DNA from: Streptococcus sp. SPS1
GTDB taxonomy: Bacteria; Bacillota; Bacilli; Lactobacillales; Streptococcaceae
Direction of reading: 5' to 3'
Assembly: GCF_030439915.1 (NCBI RefSeq)
Contig: NZ_JAQFJG010000003.1
Location: 124,001 to 188,000 of the forward strand
Length of the DNA stretch: 64,000 bases
This document shows positions 29,334 to 39,489 of this stretch, piece after piece. Position numbers and translations under genes: made by a program. Position 1 is the first letter of the stretch; every line of letters begins with the position of its first letter. The notes below the pieces were generated by a model. That model was not told the origin of the DNA and ran no database searches. It saw only the letters and a program-made list of their open reading frames with translations.

Positions 29334-29972
29334 TTATTTGCTATTTCGAGCTTCTTCCAAAATCTTTGCAATCTTGGTCGTCAAAAGATCGATAGCCACT
29401 GTATTGCTGACTCCCTCAGGAATGACAATATCAGCATAACGCTTGGTTGGTTCGATAAACTGGTGGTACATTGGTTTAACTACACCTAAGTACTGGTCAA
29501 TGACGCTATCAAGGCTACGGCCACGCTCCTCCATATCACGCTTGATACGACGAATAATGCGCACATCATCATCCGTATCCACAAAAATCTTAATATCCAT
29601 CAAATCGCGCAGGCGCTTGTCCTCCAAGACTAAAATCCCCTCAACGATAAAGACATCTTGAGGCTCCTGACGATAAGTCTTGCTACTTCGTGTATGCTCT
29701 GTATAGTCATAGGTCGGGATGTCCACCGGACGCCCTGCCAACAATTCCTTAATCTGCTCGATCATCAAATCTGTATCAAAGGCAAAAGGATGGTCATAGT
29801 TGGTTTTGACACGCTCTTCAAAGGTCAAATGAGACTGATCCTTGTAGTATGAATCATGCTCGATCATGGAAATCTTTTCATCAGGAAAATGCGATAAAAT
29901 GGCTCTTGAAACACTGGTCTTACCACCACCAGAACCACCTGTCACTCCGATAATGATTGGTCTATTTTGCAT
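29334..29972 (-). CDS. udk: Uridine kinase
   Basis: Udk (212 aa) phosphorylates uridine and cytidine in pyrimidine salvage. Walker [18 protein letters not shown] is at the N-terminus, followed by the substrate motifs [12 protein letters not shown] and YDYTEHTRS and the lid [13 protein letters not shown]. It stands as a single gene between the adhesin and truB. The usual length and start are kept. Confidence 0.97.
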   Translation of the reverse strand: MQNRPIIIGVTGGSGGGKTSVSRAILSHFPDEKISMIEHDSYYKDQSHLTFEERVKTNYDHPFAFDTDLMIEQIKELLAGRPVDIPTYDYTEHTRSSKTYRQEPQDVFIVEGILVLEDKRLRDLMDIKIFVDTDDDVRIIRRIKRDMEERGRSLDSVIDQYLGVVKPMYHQFIEPTKRYADIVIPEGVSNTVAIDLLTTKIAKILEEARNSK

Positions 29973-30082
29973 GCTATCCTCCGTTTTTTTATCCGTCGTC
30001 TATTCTATCACATTTTTAGCAAAATTTATAGTCTGATTTGGATAGTCAAGGGGAAGAATTCCATCCCCACACTCCAGTTAGA

Positions 30083-30961
30083 TTAGATAAAAACCTTCCT
30101 TGGCTTATAGAGATTGTCCCTTTTTTCTAAAATAGCTAGCAATTGATTGCCTTCAAAGGCAGCCAGTTCTTGTTCTGTTTGTTCGAGTTCGATAAAACGA
30201 CCAAAGCGCACTTCTGTAGCCTCTTCTGAACTTAGGAAAACTTGTACAAGGTCGCCTGTCCCAATCTCTATAGGATGGAGAAAGTCCAGTTGACCAGCCT
30301 CTACTCTTTCAGCAATTTCTTCCAAGGTAAGAGCATCTTCTAGCTGCAAACCCGCTGCACTTGTTCGTGTTAAGTGAGACATATGAGTCGCATAGCCAAG
30401 TTTTTCTCCCAAGTCAACTGATAAGGTACGGATATAAGTCCCCTTACTGCATTTCACACGAAAAGTAAAACGTGCAAAATGACCCTCATAAGAAATCGAA
30501 CTTGTCCGCTCAAACTGATAAATAGTCACCTGACGTTCTGGACGCTCCACTTCCTGACCAGCACGCGCATACTCATAAAGCTTACGACCATTGACCTTGA
30601 CAGCCGAATACATAGGCGGAATCTGAGTAATAGGCCCAGTCAGACTAGCGATTGCTTCATCGACAATGGTTTCATCCAAAGGCGACAAAACAGGTGTCTC
30701 TGCGACCACTTCCCCACTGGCATCCTCAGTCGTCGTGGAATAGCCCAGAGTGATTTCCCCCTCATAGACCTTGCCCTCGTCCTGCATAAACTCGACCATG
30801 CGTGTCGCCTTGCCAACCGCAATCGGCAAAACGCCCACCACATCCGGATCCAAGGTCCCACCATGACCAATCTTCTTGGTTCCCAAAACCTTACGCAGTT
30901 TAAAAACCGCATCATGCGAGGTCATCCCCGCTTCTTTTTTTAAGTTGATAATACCGTTCAT
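30083..30961 (-). CDS. truB: tRNA pseudouridine(55) synthase
   Basis: TruB (292 aa) makes pseudouridine 55 in the T-loop of tRNAs. The catalytic aspartate motif [19 protein letters not shown] is intact near residue 40, followed by [12 protein letters not shown] and the [11 protein letters not shown] segment. A C-terminal PUA-like part is present. It begins 10 bp after the DUF2130 gene and is likely co-transcribed with it. Confidence 0.97.
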   Translation of the reverse strand: MNGIINLKKEAGMTSHDAVFKLRKVLGTKKIGHGGTLDPDVVGVLPIAVGKATRMVEFMQDEGKVYEGEITLGYSTTTEDASGEVVAETPVLSPLDETIVDEAIASLTGPITQIPPMYSAVKVNGRKLYEYARAGQEVERPERQVTIYQFERTSSISYEGHFARFTFRVKCSKGTYIRTLSVDLGEKLGYATHMSHLTRTSAAGLQLEDALTLEEIAERVEAGQLDFLHPIEIGTGDLVQVFLSSEEATEVRFGRFIELEQTEQELAAFEGNQLLAILEKRDNLYKPRKVFI

Positions 30962-30971
30962 TTTTGCTTTC

Positions 30972-32246
30972 TCACTCCCCCTTCAGTGCTTCAAATTTCG
31001 CTTTCATGGTTGGATTTTTTCGAGTCAATTTTTTAACAGAGACATCTTCCAATTTGTTGTTTGCGAGACGGAGTTGGTTTTCAGATGTGGTTAGGAATTT
31101 CTTAACCTCTTCCATCCGTTTTATGGCCTTATCGATTTCATCAATAGCTTTTCCAAAGTTGGTCGAAGCTGAGTTATAGTTCTTGGCAAAAGCTAGTTTA
31201 AAGGCGTCCAAATCTTCCTCAAAATTTGTAATATCAATATTTTGTTCGCGAACCAAGGCCAACTCCTGCTTGTATTTAAGGGAATTAAGAGCCGCATTTC
31301 GCAAAAGCCCAATCAACTGAATAAAGAACTGAGGACGGACCACATACATCTTTTCATACTCGTGACTGACGTCAACAATCCCTGTATTAAAGTAATCGTT
31401 ATCGGCCTCAAGCATGGTCACCAAAACCGCATATTCACAGTTCTTCTCCCGACGGTCCTTGTCCAATTCCTTGTAAAAATCTGCATTCTTGTGCTTCTTC
31501 TCTGTTCCGTCCGCTTCATTTTTCATCTCAAACATGATGGAAATGATTTCCACTCCATTTTCATCACACTCACGGAAGATAAAGTCCCCTTTGGAACCAC
31601 GCGCAGAGACCTTGTTATCCTTCTCAAAGTAAGCATTTGGGAAGGCGAAACTACGGACCTTGTTAAACTCACTCTCTGCATAGTGTTCCAGACTTTCACC
31701 GATGGCTTTTGTAGATTGTTGAGCTTTGAAATTCTTATAAAATTCGACTTGTTCACTAGCTGCTTTAAGCTGAGCTTCGTAGTTTTGTTTAACAGAAGCA
31801 AGAGAGAGTTCGTTTTCTTTTTCTTGCAAGAGAAGCTGATTTTTAACCTGGTCTCGTTCTTTTTCTAGGTCAGAAAGGGTCTTCTGTAGTTGATTTTCAT
31901 GTTCCAAACGCAAGGTGGCCAATTGGTTTTCCAAGGCCTGTACTTCCTTATCCTTAGCCAAGAGAGCCTGATGACTTGTCTGTTCAACCTCTTTCTTGGC
32001 CAATTCTTTTTCTGTATCAAAGTTTTGGATTTGACTCTGCAATTGCGCAATTTCTTGGTCTTTTTGAGCCAGTTTAGACTGTTGTTCATTCATGGCCTTT
32101 TGCTCAGCCAAGGCCAGTTCCTGCTTCATCCGGTCGTGCAATTCCTTATCAAACTCTGCCGTTCTCACTTGGGATAAAAGTTCAGCATACTGGCTCTCAT
32201 TTACTGTAAAGACTGCCCCACAGTTAGGGCATTTGATTTCGTTCAT
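30972..32246 (-). CDS. DUF2130 coiled-coil protein
   Basis: A 424-residue cytoplasmic protein. An N-terminal zinc-ribbon-like motif (CPNCGAVF, only one pair of cysteines) is followed by a long charged coiled-coil (about 30-185). The C-terminal DUF2130 domain ([34 protein letters not shown]) resembles nuclease-fold proteins such as RmuC in appearance; that link is inference. It occurs in many streptococci; function is not established. Confidence 0.8.
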   Translation of the reverse strand: MNEIKCPNCGAVFTVNESQYAELLSQVRTAEFDKELHDRMKQELALAEQKAMNEQQSKLAQKDQEIAQLQSQIQNFDTEKELAKKEVEQTSHQALLAKDKEVQALENQLATLRLEHENQLQKTLSDLEKERDQVKNQLLLQEKENELSLASVKQNYEAQLKAASEQVEFYKNFKAQQSTKAIGESLEHYAESEFNKVRSFAFPNAYFEKDNKVSARGSKGDFIFRECDENGVEIISIMFEMKNEADGTEKKHKNADFYKELDKDRREKNCEYAVLVTMLEADNDYFNTGIVDVSHEYEKMYVVRPQFFIQLIGLLRNAALNSLKYKQELALVREQNIDITNFEEDLDAFKLAFAKNYNSASTNFGKAIDEIDKAIKRMEEVKKFLTTSENQLRLANNKLEDVSVKKLTRKNPTMKAKFEALKGE

Positions 32247-32275
32247 ATCGTTCCTCTTTCTAGACTTCTGTAACC

Positions 32276-32281
32276 ATTATA
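32276..32281 (-). promoter_or_regulatory. Extended -10 promoter of the DUF2130-truB unit
   Basis: TGATATAAT on the minus strand (TATAAT at 32276-32281), 30 bp before the start codon. The terminator of the upstream gene ends about 20 bp further upstream, so the two units are closely packed. Confidence 0.55.
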
Positions 32282-32302
32282 TCATGCCTAAGGGAAAATC
32301 AA

Positions 32303-32328
32303 AAACAGTGAGTCGAAACCCACTGTTT
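32303..32328 (-). terminator. Terminator of the sulfhydrylase gene
   Basis: AAACAGTG / CACTGTTT stem on the minus strand followed by TTGATTTT, just after the O-acetylhomoserine sulfhydrylase stop. Confidence 0.75.
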
Positions 32329-32341
32329 ATCTTCTTTTACT

Positions 32342-33622
32342 TTAAATTTTTTCCAAGGCCAAGCGCAAGTCTTCAATCAAATCTTCTACATTTTCAAGAC
32401 CTATTGACAAGCGGATTTGGTTTGGTGTGACTCCTGCTGCTTCTAGATCTTTTTCTGACAATTGACCGTGAGTGGTTGTAGCTGGGTGAACAACAAGAGA
32501 CTTAGCATCTGCCACGTTTGCTAGGTCAGAAAAGATTTCCAAATTATCGATTACCTTGCGTGCTTCTGCCTCCCCACCTTTGACATGGAAGGTAAAGATT
32601 GAACCCACACCTTTAGGCAAGTATTTCTCAGCTAAGGCATGATAAGGACTGTCTGCAAGTTTTGGATAATTTACCTTTTCTACCTTAGGATGGTTTACAA
32701 GGAAATCAACAATTTTCTCTGCATTTTGCACATGACGTTCGACACGAAGTGAAAGGGTTTCAAGTCCTTGGAGCAAGAGAAAGGCATTAAATGGTGACAA
32801 GGCTGCCCCTGTATCACGAAGCAATTGGACACGAACAGCGATAATAAAGGCAGCCGCACCTACATCACGAGTATAGCTCAAATTGTGGTAGCTTGGGTCT
32901 TCCTCAACAAATTGAGGGAATTTTCCTGAAGCCGCCCAGTCAAAACGACCACTATCGACAATCACTCCTCCAATAGTCGTACCATGCCCACCGATAAACT
33001 TAGTCGCAGAATGAATGGCAATATCTACGCCGTGAGAGAAGACGTTAATCAAATAAGGTGTAGCAAAGGTATTGTCAGAAACAAGTGGAATCTGATGTTT
33101 ATGCGCAATCTCAGCCAATTTTTCCAGGTCTGGAATGTTAATCAAGGGGTTGCCCAAGGTTTCAATCAGAACAAGCTTGGTATTGTCTTTGATAGCTGCT
33201 TCCACTTCCTTCAAATTATCAACATCGACAAAGGTTGTTGTGATCCCATAACGAGGAAGGGTTTCTTTCAAGAGATTGAAGGTTCCACCGTAAATAGTCG
33301 AAGCAGCCACTAGATGGTCACCAGCATGGGCAAGTGCCAAAATCGTATAAGTCACTGCGGCCATACCTGATGCTGTTGCAAGAGCTCCGACACCACCTTC
33401 GAGAGCTGCAATTCTTTCTTCAAAAGCAGCCGTTGTAGGATTTGTAATACGAGTATAAATGTTCCCTGGTTTCCTCAAGGCAAACAGATCGGCACCTTCC
33501 TGAGTGTCATCAAAAACAAAGGATGTAGTCTGATAAATCGGTACTGCACGAGACTTGGTTGCTGGATCAACTACTTGCCCAGCATGCAATTGTAAGGTTT
33601 CAAATTTAAAATCACGAGTCAT
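32342..33622 (-). CDS. O-acetylhomoserine sulfhydrylase (Cys/Met metabolism PLP enzyme)
   Basis: A 426-residue pyridoxal phosphate enzyme of the Cys/Met metabolism family that probably makes homocysteine from O-acetylhomoserine and sulfide (MetY/CysD type). The PLP lysine is in HSATKFIGGHGTTIGG and the substrate region in YTRITNPTTAAFEERIAALEGG. I chose ATG 33622 because GGAGG lies 8 bp upstream; an upstream in-frame start would include the ribosome site. It is a single gene with its own terminator. Distinction from cystathionine gamma-synthase rests on length and the N-terminal FKFETLQLHAGQ. Confidence 0.9.
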   Translation of the reverse strand: MTRDFKFETLQLHAGQVVDPATKSRAVPIYQTTSFVFDDTQEGADLFALRKPGNIYTRITNPTTAAFEERIAALEGGVGALATASGMAAVTYTILALAHAGDHLVAASTIYGGTFNLLKETLPRYGITTTFVDVDNLKEVEAAIKDNTKLVLIETLGNPLINIPDLEKLAEIAHKHQIPLVSDNTFATPYLINVFSHGVDIAIHSATKFIGGHGTTIGGVIVDSGRFDWAASGKFPQFVEEDPSYHNLSYTRDVGAAAFIIAVRVQLLRDTGAALSPFNAFLLLQGLETLSLRVERHVQNAEKIVDFLVNHPKVEKVNYPKLADSPYHALAEKYLPKGVGSIFTFHVKGGEAEARKVIDNLEIFSDLANVADAKSLVVHPATTTHGQLSEKDLEAAGVTPNQIRLSIGLENVEDLIEDLRLALEKI

Positions 33623-33742
33623 AAAACGACCTCCAAATAGTTTCATTAAGGATATTGTAGCACCTTATGGTATAGTTTACCAATATCAGTTTTCTATATT
33701 TTGATATAAGGAGTGGCTATTACTTCTTACGAAATCGAAAAA

Positions 33743-33761
33743 AGCACGACTCAATCGTGCT
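33743..33761 (-). terminator. Terminator of the FNT channel gene
   Basis: On the minus strand AGCACGATTGAGTCGTGCT is a tight hairpin followed by TTTTTTCG. It lies just after the formate/nitrite channel stop. Confidence 0.88.
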
Positions 33762-33768
33762 CATTTTC

Positions 33769-34566
33769 TTAATCTACATAAGTATCTTCGTTTTTATTGA
33801 GGAAGGCATATGGAAGACCCATCAAGAGGCCTCCTCCGATAAAGTTTCCAACGAAGGTTACACCCCAGTGGCGAAGCATATTTCCAACACCGAAGTTAGC
33901 AATTGAGTCAGCAGCAACACTGAATTTTACAATCGCGAAAGAAGCAAAGTTCGCCGCAATGTGCTCGTTTGTTAAGAATACAAACATGTAAATCGCTGAC
34001 AATACAAGCCAAAGTTTGGCACCACCATCTTTGACCAAAACAAATGAAAGAATCGCAATATTTACGAAAATATTTGCCAAAATCGCCTCAAGCAAGATCA
34101 ATTCATTTGAACGGCCTAACTTCATCTCAACAACACCTGAAATAAAGCTATCGTGAGTCAGATGTGCATAAGCTGCTGAGTGGGCAAAGCCCCAACCTGC
34201 TATCAAAGCTCCGATAAGATTGAACAAGGTACAGTAAAGTAAAATCTCAGCTGTTTTTCTCCAAGAGATTTTTTTCAAGAAACTACCAGCAGTCAAAAAT
34301 ATCATGTTTGATGTTACCAACTCGGCATTCAAGAAAACAATGTAGGCCAAGCCCCAAGCGAAGACAAATGGGAAGAGGAAACGTCCACTACCTGGTGCAA
34401 TTTTATTAATCAAGTCAGCCCCAACTGCACCAGCAGCTGTACTGAAAGTTAAAAATGCACCTGCGAACATAGAACGAATCGCATACTTAAATTTGCTTTG
34501 ACTATAAAGACTTTCTTTCTTCTTGCAAGCAAATTCAATCTTTGAGATAAATTCTGAAGAAACCAT
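33769..34566 (-). CDS. Formate/nitrite transporter family channel
   Basis: A 265-residue membrane protein of the FNT family with about six transmembrane helices. Pentameric FNT channels pass formate, nitrite or other small monovalent anions. Helix-core features such as FAWGLAYIVFLNAELVTSNM and TNEHIAANFASFAIVKFS fit the family; the pore histidine region is HIAANF. In a lactic acid bacterium formate export after pyruvate-formate lyase is the likely role (inference). It is a single gene with an extended -10 promoter (TGATATAAT, TATAAT at 34597-34602, minus strand). Confidence 0.85.
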   Translation of the reverse strand: MVSSEFISKIEFACKKKESLYSQSKFKYAIRSMFAGAFLTFSTAAGAVGADLINKIAPGSGRFLFPFVFAWGLAYIVFLNAELVTSNMIFLTAGSFLKKISWRKTAEILLYCTLFNLIGALIAGWGFAHSAAYAHLTHDSFISGVVEMKLGRSNELILLEAILANIFVNIAILSFVLVKDGGAKLWLVLSAIYMFVFLTNEHIAANFASFAIVKFSVAADSIANFGVGNMLRHWGVTFVGNFIGGGLLMGLPYAFLNKNEDTYVD

Positions 34567-34671
34567 AATAAACTCCTAAAAATTTTTTACCTGATAATTA
34601 TATCACAAACGTTAAAATTAAGGAAGCGTTTTCTGTATTTCATAAAAGTTTATTCTTATGAAAAGCTTAAA

Positions 34672-34702
34672 AAATCAGTGAAATCCAGGATTTCACTGAT
34701 TT
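34672..34702 (-). terminator. srtA (gyrA-srtA) terminator
   Basis: A near-perfect 15-bp stem AAATCAGTGAAATCC / GGATTTCACTGATTT with a single-base centre, followed on the minus strand by TTTTAAG. It ends the gyrA-srtA transcript. Confidence 0.9.
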
Positions 34703-34705
34703 GTA

Positions 34706-35449
34706 TTAATAAAATTGTCTATATGGTTGATTGAAAGCTGTTAGGATTTCATCAGATGTTTGTGAATATTCTTTTGTTTCTTTCAAATCGCCTTTTACAA
34801 TAATACGTTCTGTAGCAGCAAGGTCTTCACAGGTTACTAATGTAATCTCATTTACCCCATCTCTATCATCAACTTCATCAACACGATCCGGTGTAACACG
34901 TTTGACTTCACGTATTTCATAAGTATAAACTTTATTTTTATCGGTTAGATAAATCTTCATACCATTTTTAGCATTATCTAAAGGAGAAAATAACATTTTA
35001 TTAGCATTATTGACACCAAAAATATGATGACTAGCGAGACTATAATTTCCTTTTCCCATCACTTGATCGCGTTTCATCGTACCAGCACCATAGAAGAGAT
35101 TGACATTATCAAGCCCTTTAAAAATTGGCAGATTCATTTCTAATTCAGGGACTGCAATTCCGCCGATAACTGGTAATTTTTGAGCATCCCATTGAGAAGC
35201 TAGAACAGCTTCCGAAGAGATAGCATTGACAGAATCAAAATCAAAATTTCCTTCTGTATCCTGATTTTCTTCTATTTTTTCTTTTGATACCTGACTAACT
35301 TGGTACTTATTGGTATTCCAAACTATGAAAATATCACGAATTTTAGCATTAAAAATCAAAGCAATTGATAGTAGTATCAGAAATCCTGCCAGGATATTTG
35401 TCAGCAGATTTTTTCGTTTGTTTTTCTTCTTATTATTTTTTTGAGACAT
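34706..35449 (-). CDS. srtA: Sortase A
   Basis: SrtA (247 aa) is the membrane-bound transpeptidase that cleaves LPXTG proteins between Thr and Gly and links them to peptidoglycan. An N-terminal membrane anchor (LLTNILAGFLILLSIALIF) is followed by the beta-barrel domain with the catalytic histidine in LASHHIFG, the cysteine in EITLVTCEDL and the arginine in ATERIIVKG. It overlaps the gyrA stop by one base (TAATG), so it is translationally coupled to gyrA, the usual streptococcal arrangement. It would anchor the adhesin encoded at 26875-29223. Confidence 0.97.
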   Translation of the reverse strand: MSQKNNKKKNKRKNLLTNILAGFLILLSIALIFNAKIRDIFIVWNTNKYQVSQVSKEKIEENQDTEGNFDFDSVNAISSEAVLASQWDAQKLPVIGGIAVPELEMNLPIFKGLDNVNLFYGAGTMKRDQVMGKGNYSLASHHIFGVNNANKMLFSPLDNAKNGMKIYLTDKNKVYTYEIREVKRVTPDRVDEVDDRDGVNEITLVTCEDLAATERIIVKGDLKETKEYSQTSDEILTAFNQPYRQFY

Positions 35450-37917
35450 TATGCTTCACCTTCTGTTTCGTTTTCTGTCCCAACTTCTTCTTTTTCTGCC
35501 GCTGCAACCGTTGTAAAGGTCACAATTTTGGCATCTTGATCCAGGCGCATTACTTTAACTCCCATAGTTGAGCGACCTGTTTGTGAAATATTGGCAACGT
35601 TGGTTCGAATCATGACACCTGTATCAGTGATAATCATCAAGTCTTCATCACCTTTCACAGTCAAGAGACCTGATAGAGGACCATTTTTCTCAGCCACATT
35701 AGCCGTCTTCATTCCTTTACCACCACGACCTTTTGTTGGATATTCAGTCGCGACTGTACGCTTACCATATCCTTTTTCTGTGATGATAAGAACCTCGTCC
35801 TGGTCTGTAATCACACTAGCACCAACAACTGTGTCTCCCTCACGGAGATTCACACCTTTCACACCTGTGGCGATACGACTCATGCCGCGAACGGCTGATT
35901 GATTAAAGCGAACTGCATAACCAAACTTGGTACCAATGATAATATCCGTATCTTCTTCTGTTAGTAATACATTAATTAGCTCATCTTCATCTTTGAGGTT
36001 CAATGCCTTGAGTCCATTTTGACGAATGTTAGCAAATTCTTTAACACTCGTTCTCTTCACAATACCATGACGGGTTGTGAAGAAGAGGTAAGCATCATCG
36101 CTGCGTTCAGACTCAACATTGATAATAGTCTGAATACTTTCACCTTCATCCAATTTCAAGAGATTGACTACTGGTAGACCTTTGGCCGTCCGACCATACT
36201 CAGGAATTTCATAACCTTTAAGACGATAGACACGTCCTTTATTTGTGAAGAAGAGCAAGTGATCATGGGTGCTAGTTGACACTAACTCTCGGACAAAATC
36301 GTCATCCTTAACACCTGTACCTTGAACACCACGCCCCCCACGTTTTTGAGCAGTAAACTCAGCTTGGTCCAGACGTTTAATGTATCCCTTGTTAGAAAGC
36401 GTAATCAAGACATCCGATTCTTCAATCAAATCCTCATCTTCAAGACTCAATACTTCACCGACCATCAACTCTGTACGACGTTGGTCGCCAAACTTACGCT
36501 TGACTTCGTCCAATTCGTCTTTGATGATTTGAGAAACACGTTCTGGTTTAGCAAGAATATCTGCTAAATCTGCAATCAAAGCCAAGAGGTCATCATATTC
36601 AGACTGAATTTTATCGCGTTCCAAACCTGTCAAACGACGAAGACGCATGTCTAGTATAGCCTGACTTTGACGTTCAGAAAGCTTGAACTTACTCATCAAC
36701 TCAGCTTGTGCTTCTGCGTCTGTTTCACTAGCACGGATGATACGAATCACTTCGTCGATATGGTCTAGCGCAATCAAGAGACCTTCTAAGATGTGAGCAC
36801 GCGCTTCCGCTTTTTCCTTATCAAAACGTGTCCGACGAACAACCACTTCTTTTTGGTGCTCAATATAAGCATCCAAAATCTGACGAAGAGACAAAATCTT
36901 CGGTACACCATTTTGAATCGCCAACATATTAAAACCAAAATTGGTTTGCATCTGGGTCATCTTGAAGAGGTTATTGAGGATAACATTGGCTGAGGAATCG
37001 CGCTTGACTTCAATAACAAATCGAACACCTTCACGGTTTGACTCATCACGTACTGCTGTGATGCCATCAATCCGTTTTTCCTGAACCAAACGAACAATAT
37101 GCTCATGTACCTTTGTTTTGTTGACCATATAAGGAAATTCTGTTACAACAATGCGCTCACGGCCAGTCTTAGTTTCTTCGATTTCAGTACGAGAACGAAG
37201 AACAATAGAACCTTTACCTGTTTCATAAGCCTTATGAATGCCTGATTTCCCCATGACAAGGGCACCTGTTGGAAAATCTGGACCAGGCAAGACTTCCATC
37301 AAGTCCTTGGTAGTCACTTCAGGATTGTCCATGACCAACTTCACTGCATCAATGGTTTCACCCAGATTATGAGGGGGAATATTGGTCGCCATCCCAACGG
37401 CAATACCAGTTGCTCCATTGACCAAAAGGTTTGGAAAACGTGCAGGCAAGACCAAGGGTTCCCGTTCATTGGCATCATAGTTATCGACGAAATCAACCGT
37501 ATTCTTATTGATATCTCGAAGCATTTCTAGAGCAATCTTGCTCATACGTGCCTCAGTGTAACGCTGGGCGGCAGCTCCATCACCATCCATGGAACCAAAG
37601 TTCCCATGTCCATCTACAAGCATGTAACGGTAGCTCCACCATTGAGCCATACGGACCATGGCTTCATAGATAGAAGAATCCCCGTGTGGGTGATATTTAC
37701 CCATGACATCCCCTGTAATACGAGCAGATTTTTTATGAGGTTTGTCTGGAGTAACACCCAATTCATTCATTCCGTAGAGAATGCGACGGTGAACAGGTTT
37801 CAAGCCATCTCGAACATCAGGAAGAGCCCGGGCTACGATAACACTCATGGCGTAATCGATAAAGCTCGTCTTCATCTCCTTTGTCAGATTGACATTCACT
37901 AAATTTTTATCCTGCAT
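35449..37917 (-). CDS. gyrA: DNA gyrase subunit A
   Basis: GyrA (822 aa) is the DNA-cleaving subunit of gyrase. The catalytic tyrosine lies in [12 protein letters not shown], and the quinolone-determining region reads [12 protein letters not shown] with Ser81 and Glu85, the susceptible residues in pneumococcal numbering. The C-terminal beta-pinwheel carries the GyrA-box RGGKGMK. I chose ATG 37917 ([15 protein letters not shown]), with GAGG 9 bp upstream and 822 aa as in pneumococcus; upstream in-frame ATGs lack a ribosome site. Confidence 0.97.
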   Translation of the reverse strand: MQDKNLVNVNLTKEMKTSFIDYAMSVIVARALPDVRDGLKPVHRRILYGMNELGVTPDKPHKKSARITGDVMGKYHPHGDSSIYEAMVRMAQWWSYRYMLVDGHGNFGSMDGDGAAAQRYTEARMSKIALEMLRDINKNTVDFVDNYDANEREPLVLPARFPNLLVNGATGIAVGMATNIPPHNLGETIDAVKLVMDNPEVTTKDLMEVLPGPDFPTGALVMGKSGIHKAYETGKGSIVLRSRTEIEETKTGRERIVVTEFPYMVNKTKVHEHIVRLVQEKRIDGITAVRDESNREGVRFVIEVKRDSSANVILNNLFKMTQMQTNFGFNMLAIQNGVPKILSLRQILDAYIEHQKEVVVRRTRFDKEKAEARAHILEGLLIALDHIDEVIRIIRASETDAEAQAELMSKFKLSERQSQAILDMRLRRLTGLERDKIQSEYDDLLALIADLADILAKPERVSQIIKDELDEVKRKFGDQRRTELMVGEVLSLEDEDLIEESDVLITLSNKGYIKRLDQAEFTAQKRGGRGVQGTGVKDDDFVRELVSTSTHDHLLFFTNKGRVYRLKGYEIPEYGRTAKGLPVVNLLKLDEGESIQTIINVESERSDDAYLFFTTRHGIVKRTSVKEFANIRQNGLKALNLKDEDELINVLLTEEDTDIIIGTKFGYAVRFNQSAVRGMSRIATGVKGVNLREGDTVVGASVITDQDEVLIITEKGYGKRTVATEYPTKGRGGKGMKTANVAEKNGPLSGLLTVKGDEDLMIITDTGVMIRTNVANISQTGRSTMGVKVMRLDQDAKIVTFTTVAAAEKEEVGTENETEGEA

Positions 37918-37954
37918 TAATAAATGCCTCATTTCACAATTAGTAAGTAACAAC

Positions 37955-37983
37955 ATTATACCATAAATTCCCATCTATTTCAG
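37955..37983 (-). promoter_or_regulatory. gyrA-srtA promoter
   Basis: CTGAAA (37978-37983) and TATAAT (37955-37960) on the minus strand with 17-bp spacing, about 38 bp before the gyrA start. The ldh promoter diverges from the same intergenic region. Confidence 0.65.
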
Positions 37984-38030
37984 CCTCTAAACCACTAAAA
38001 CGTTTACATTGAGAACTATAAGGCATATTC

Positions 38031-39097
<1,067 letters not shown>

Positions 39098-39109
39098 TTT
39101 AACTATAGA

Positions 39110-39142
39110 CAACTCCTTGAATCATCAGGGAGTTGTTTTTTT
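39110..39142 (+). terminator. ldh terminator
   Basis: CAACTCC / GGGAGTTG stem around TTGAATCATCA, followed by TTTTTTTC on the plus strand, 13 bp after the ldh stop. Confidence 0.9.
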
Positions 39143-39148
39143 CTGTAT

Positions 39149-39237
39149 TATAGTAGGTTGAAATAAGATATGAACAAATTAATTTCTAGAAATGTTTTAG
39201 CAGCCACGGCGTACTATTCTAGCTTCAATACACTATA
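39149..39237. repeat. RUP-like element with terminal inverted repeats
   Basis: An 89-bp element bounded by TATAGTAGGTTGAA and TTCAATACACTATA, which are inverted repeats of each other (TATAGTnnnTTGAA). The ends and TA borders resemble the pneumococcal RUP repeats thought to be moved by IS630-type transposases; RUP is about 107 bp, so this is a short or decayed copy. The assignment is from memory of the family. Confidence 0.55.
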
Positions 39238-39304
39238 AAAGCTAAACATTTTATGAAATTTTCGTTCAAAAAACAACATCCTTTTAAAAGCTATCATGTC
39301 ATAG

Positions 39305-39415
39305 CTTGGGCATGAAGACAAAAAGACTACCAATCAGATTTACACTCACATTACAAAAAGTATGGAACAAGCAACGATTTACTCTTTAGCTACAGTTACA
39401 TTAAATCAAAAGTAA
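39305..39415 (+). pseudogene. Relic of a tyrosine-recombinase (integrase) C-terminus
   Basis: An open stretch of 36 codons, preceded by an in-frame stop (39302-39304), reads LGHEDKKTTNQIYTHITKSM and continues to NQK before a stop. This matches the last catalytic block of phage/ICE integrases: LGH, the TT spacer and IYTH, whose tyrosine is the nucleophile. The rest of the enzyme is gone; upstream codons (KAIMS, then stop) still fit weakly. It is followed by the pyk terminator. It is a scar of a lost mobile element. Confidence 0.7.
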
Positions 39416-39438
39416 AAACTTTGCTCATATACAAAAAA

Positions 39439-39474
39439 GCCCATCATACAGGCTAGAAAGCTTGATATAATAGG
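39439..39474 (-). terminator. pyk terminator, possibly bidirectional
   Basis: On the minus strand CCTATTATATCAAGC pairs with GCCTGTATGATGGG using G-U pairs and one bulge, then CTTTTTTG. On the plus strand TTTTTTTC follows, so it may also stop transcripts from the ldh side. Confidence 0.75.
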
Positions 39475-39489
39475 TTTTTTTCATTTTAA

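Noticed and set aside
31242..31868. A 208-aa frame opposite the DUF2130 gene
   Set aside because: Antisense to a well-supported coiled-coil gene, with no ribosome site and no recognisable domain.
37200..37917. Possible quinolone-resistance change in gyrA
   Set aside because: Ser81 and Glu85 are the susceptible residues in pneumococcal numbering, so nothing unusual is shown.
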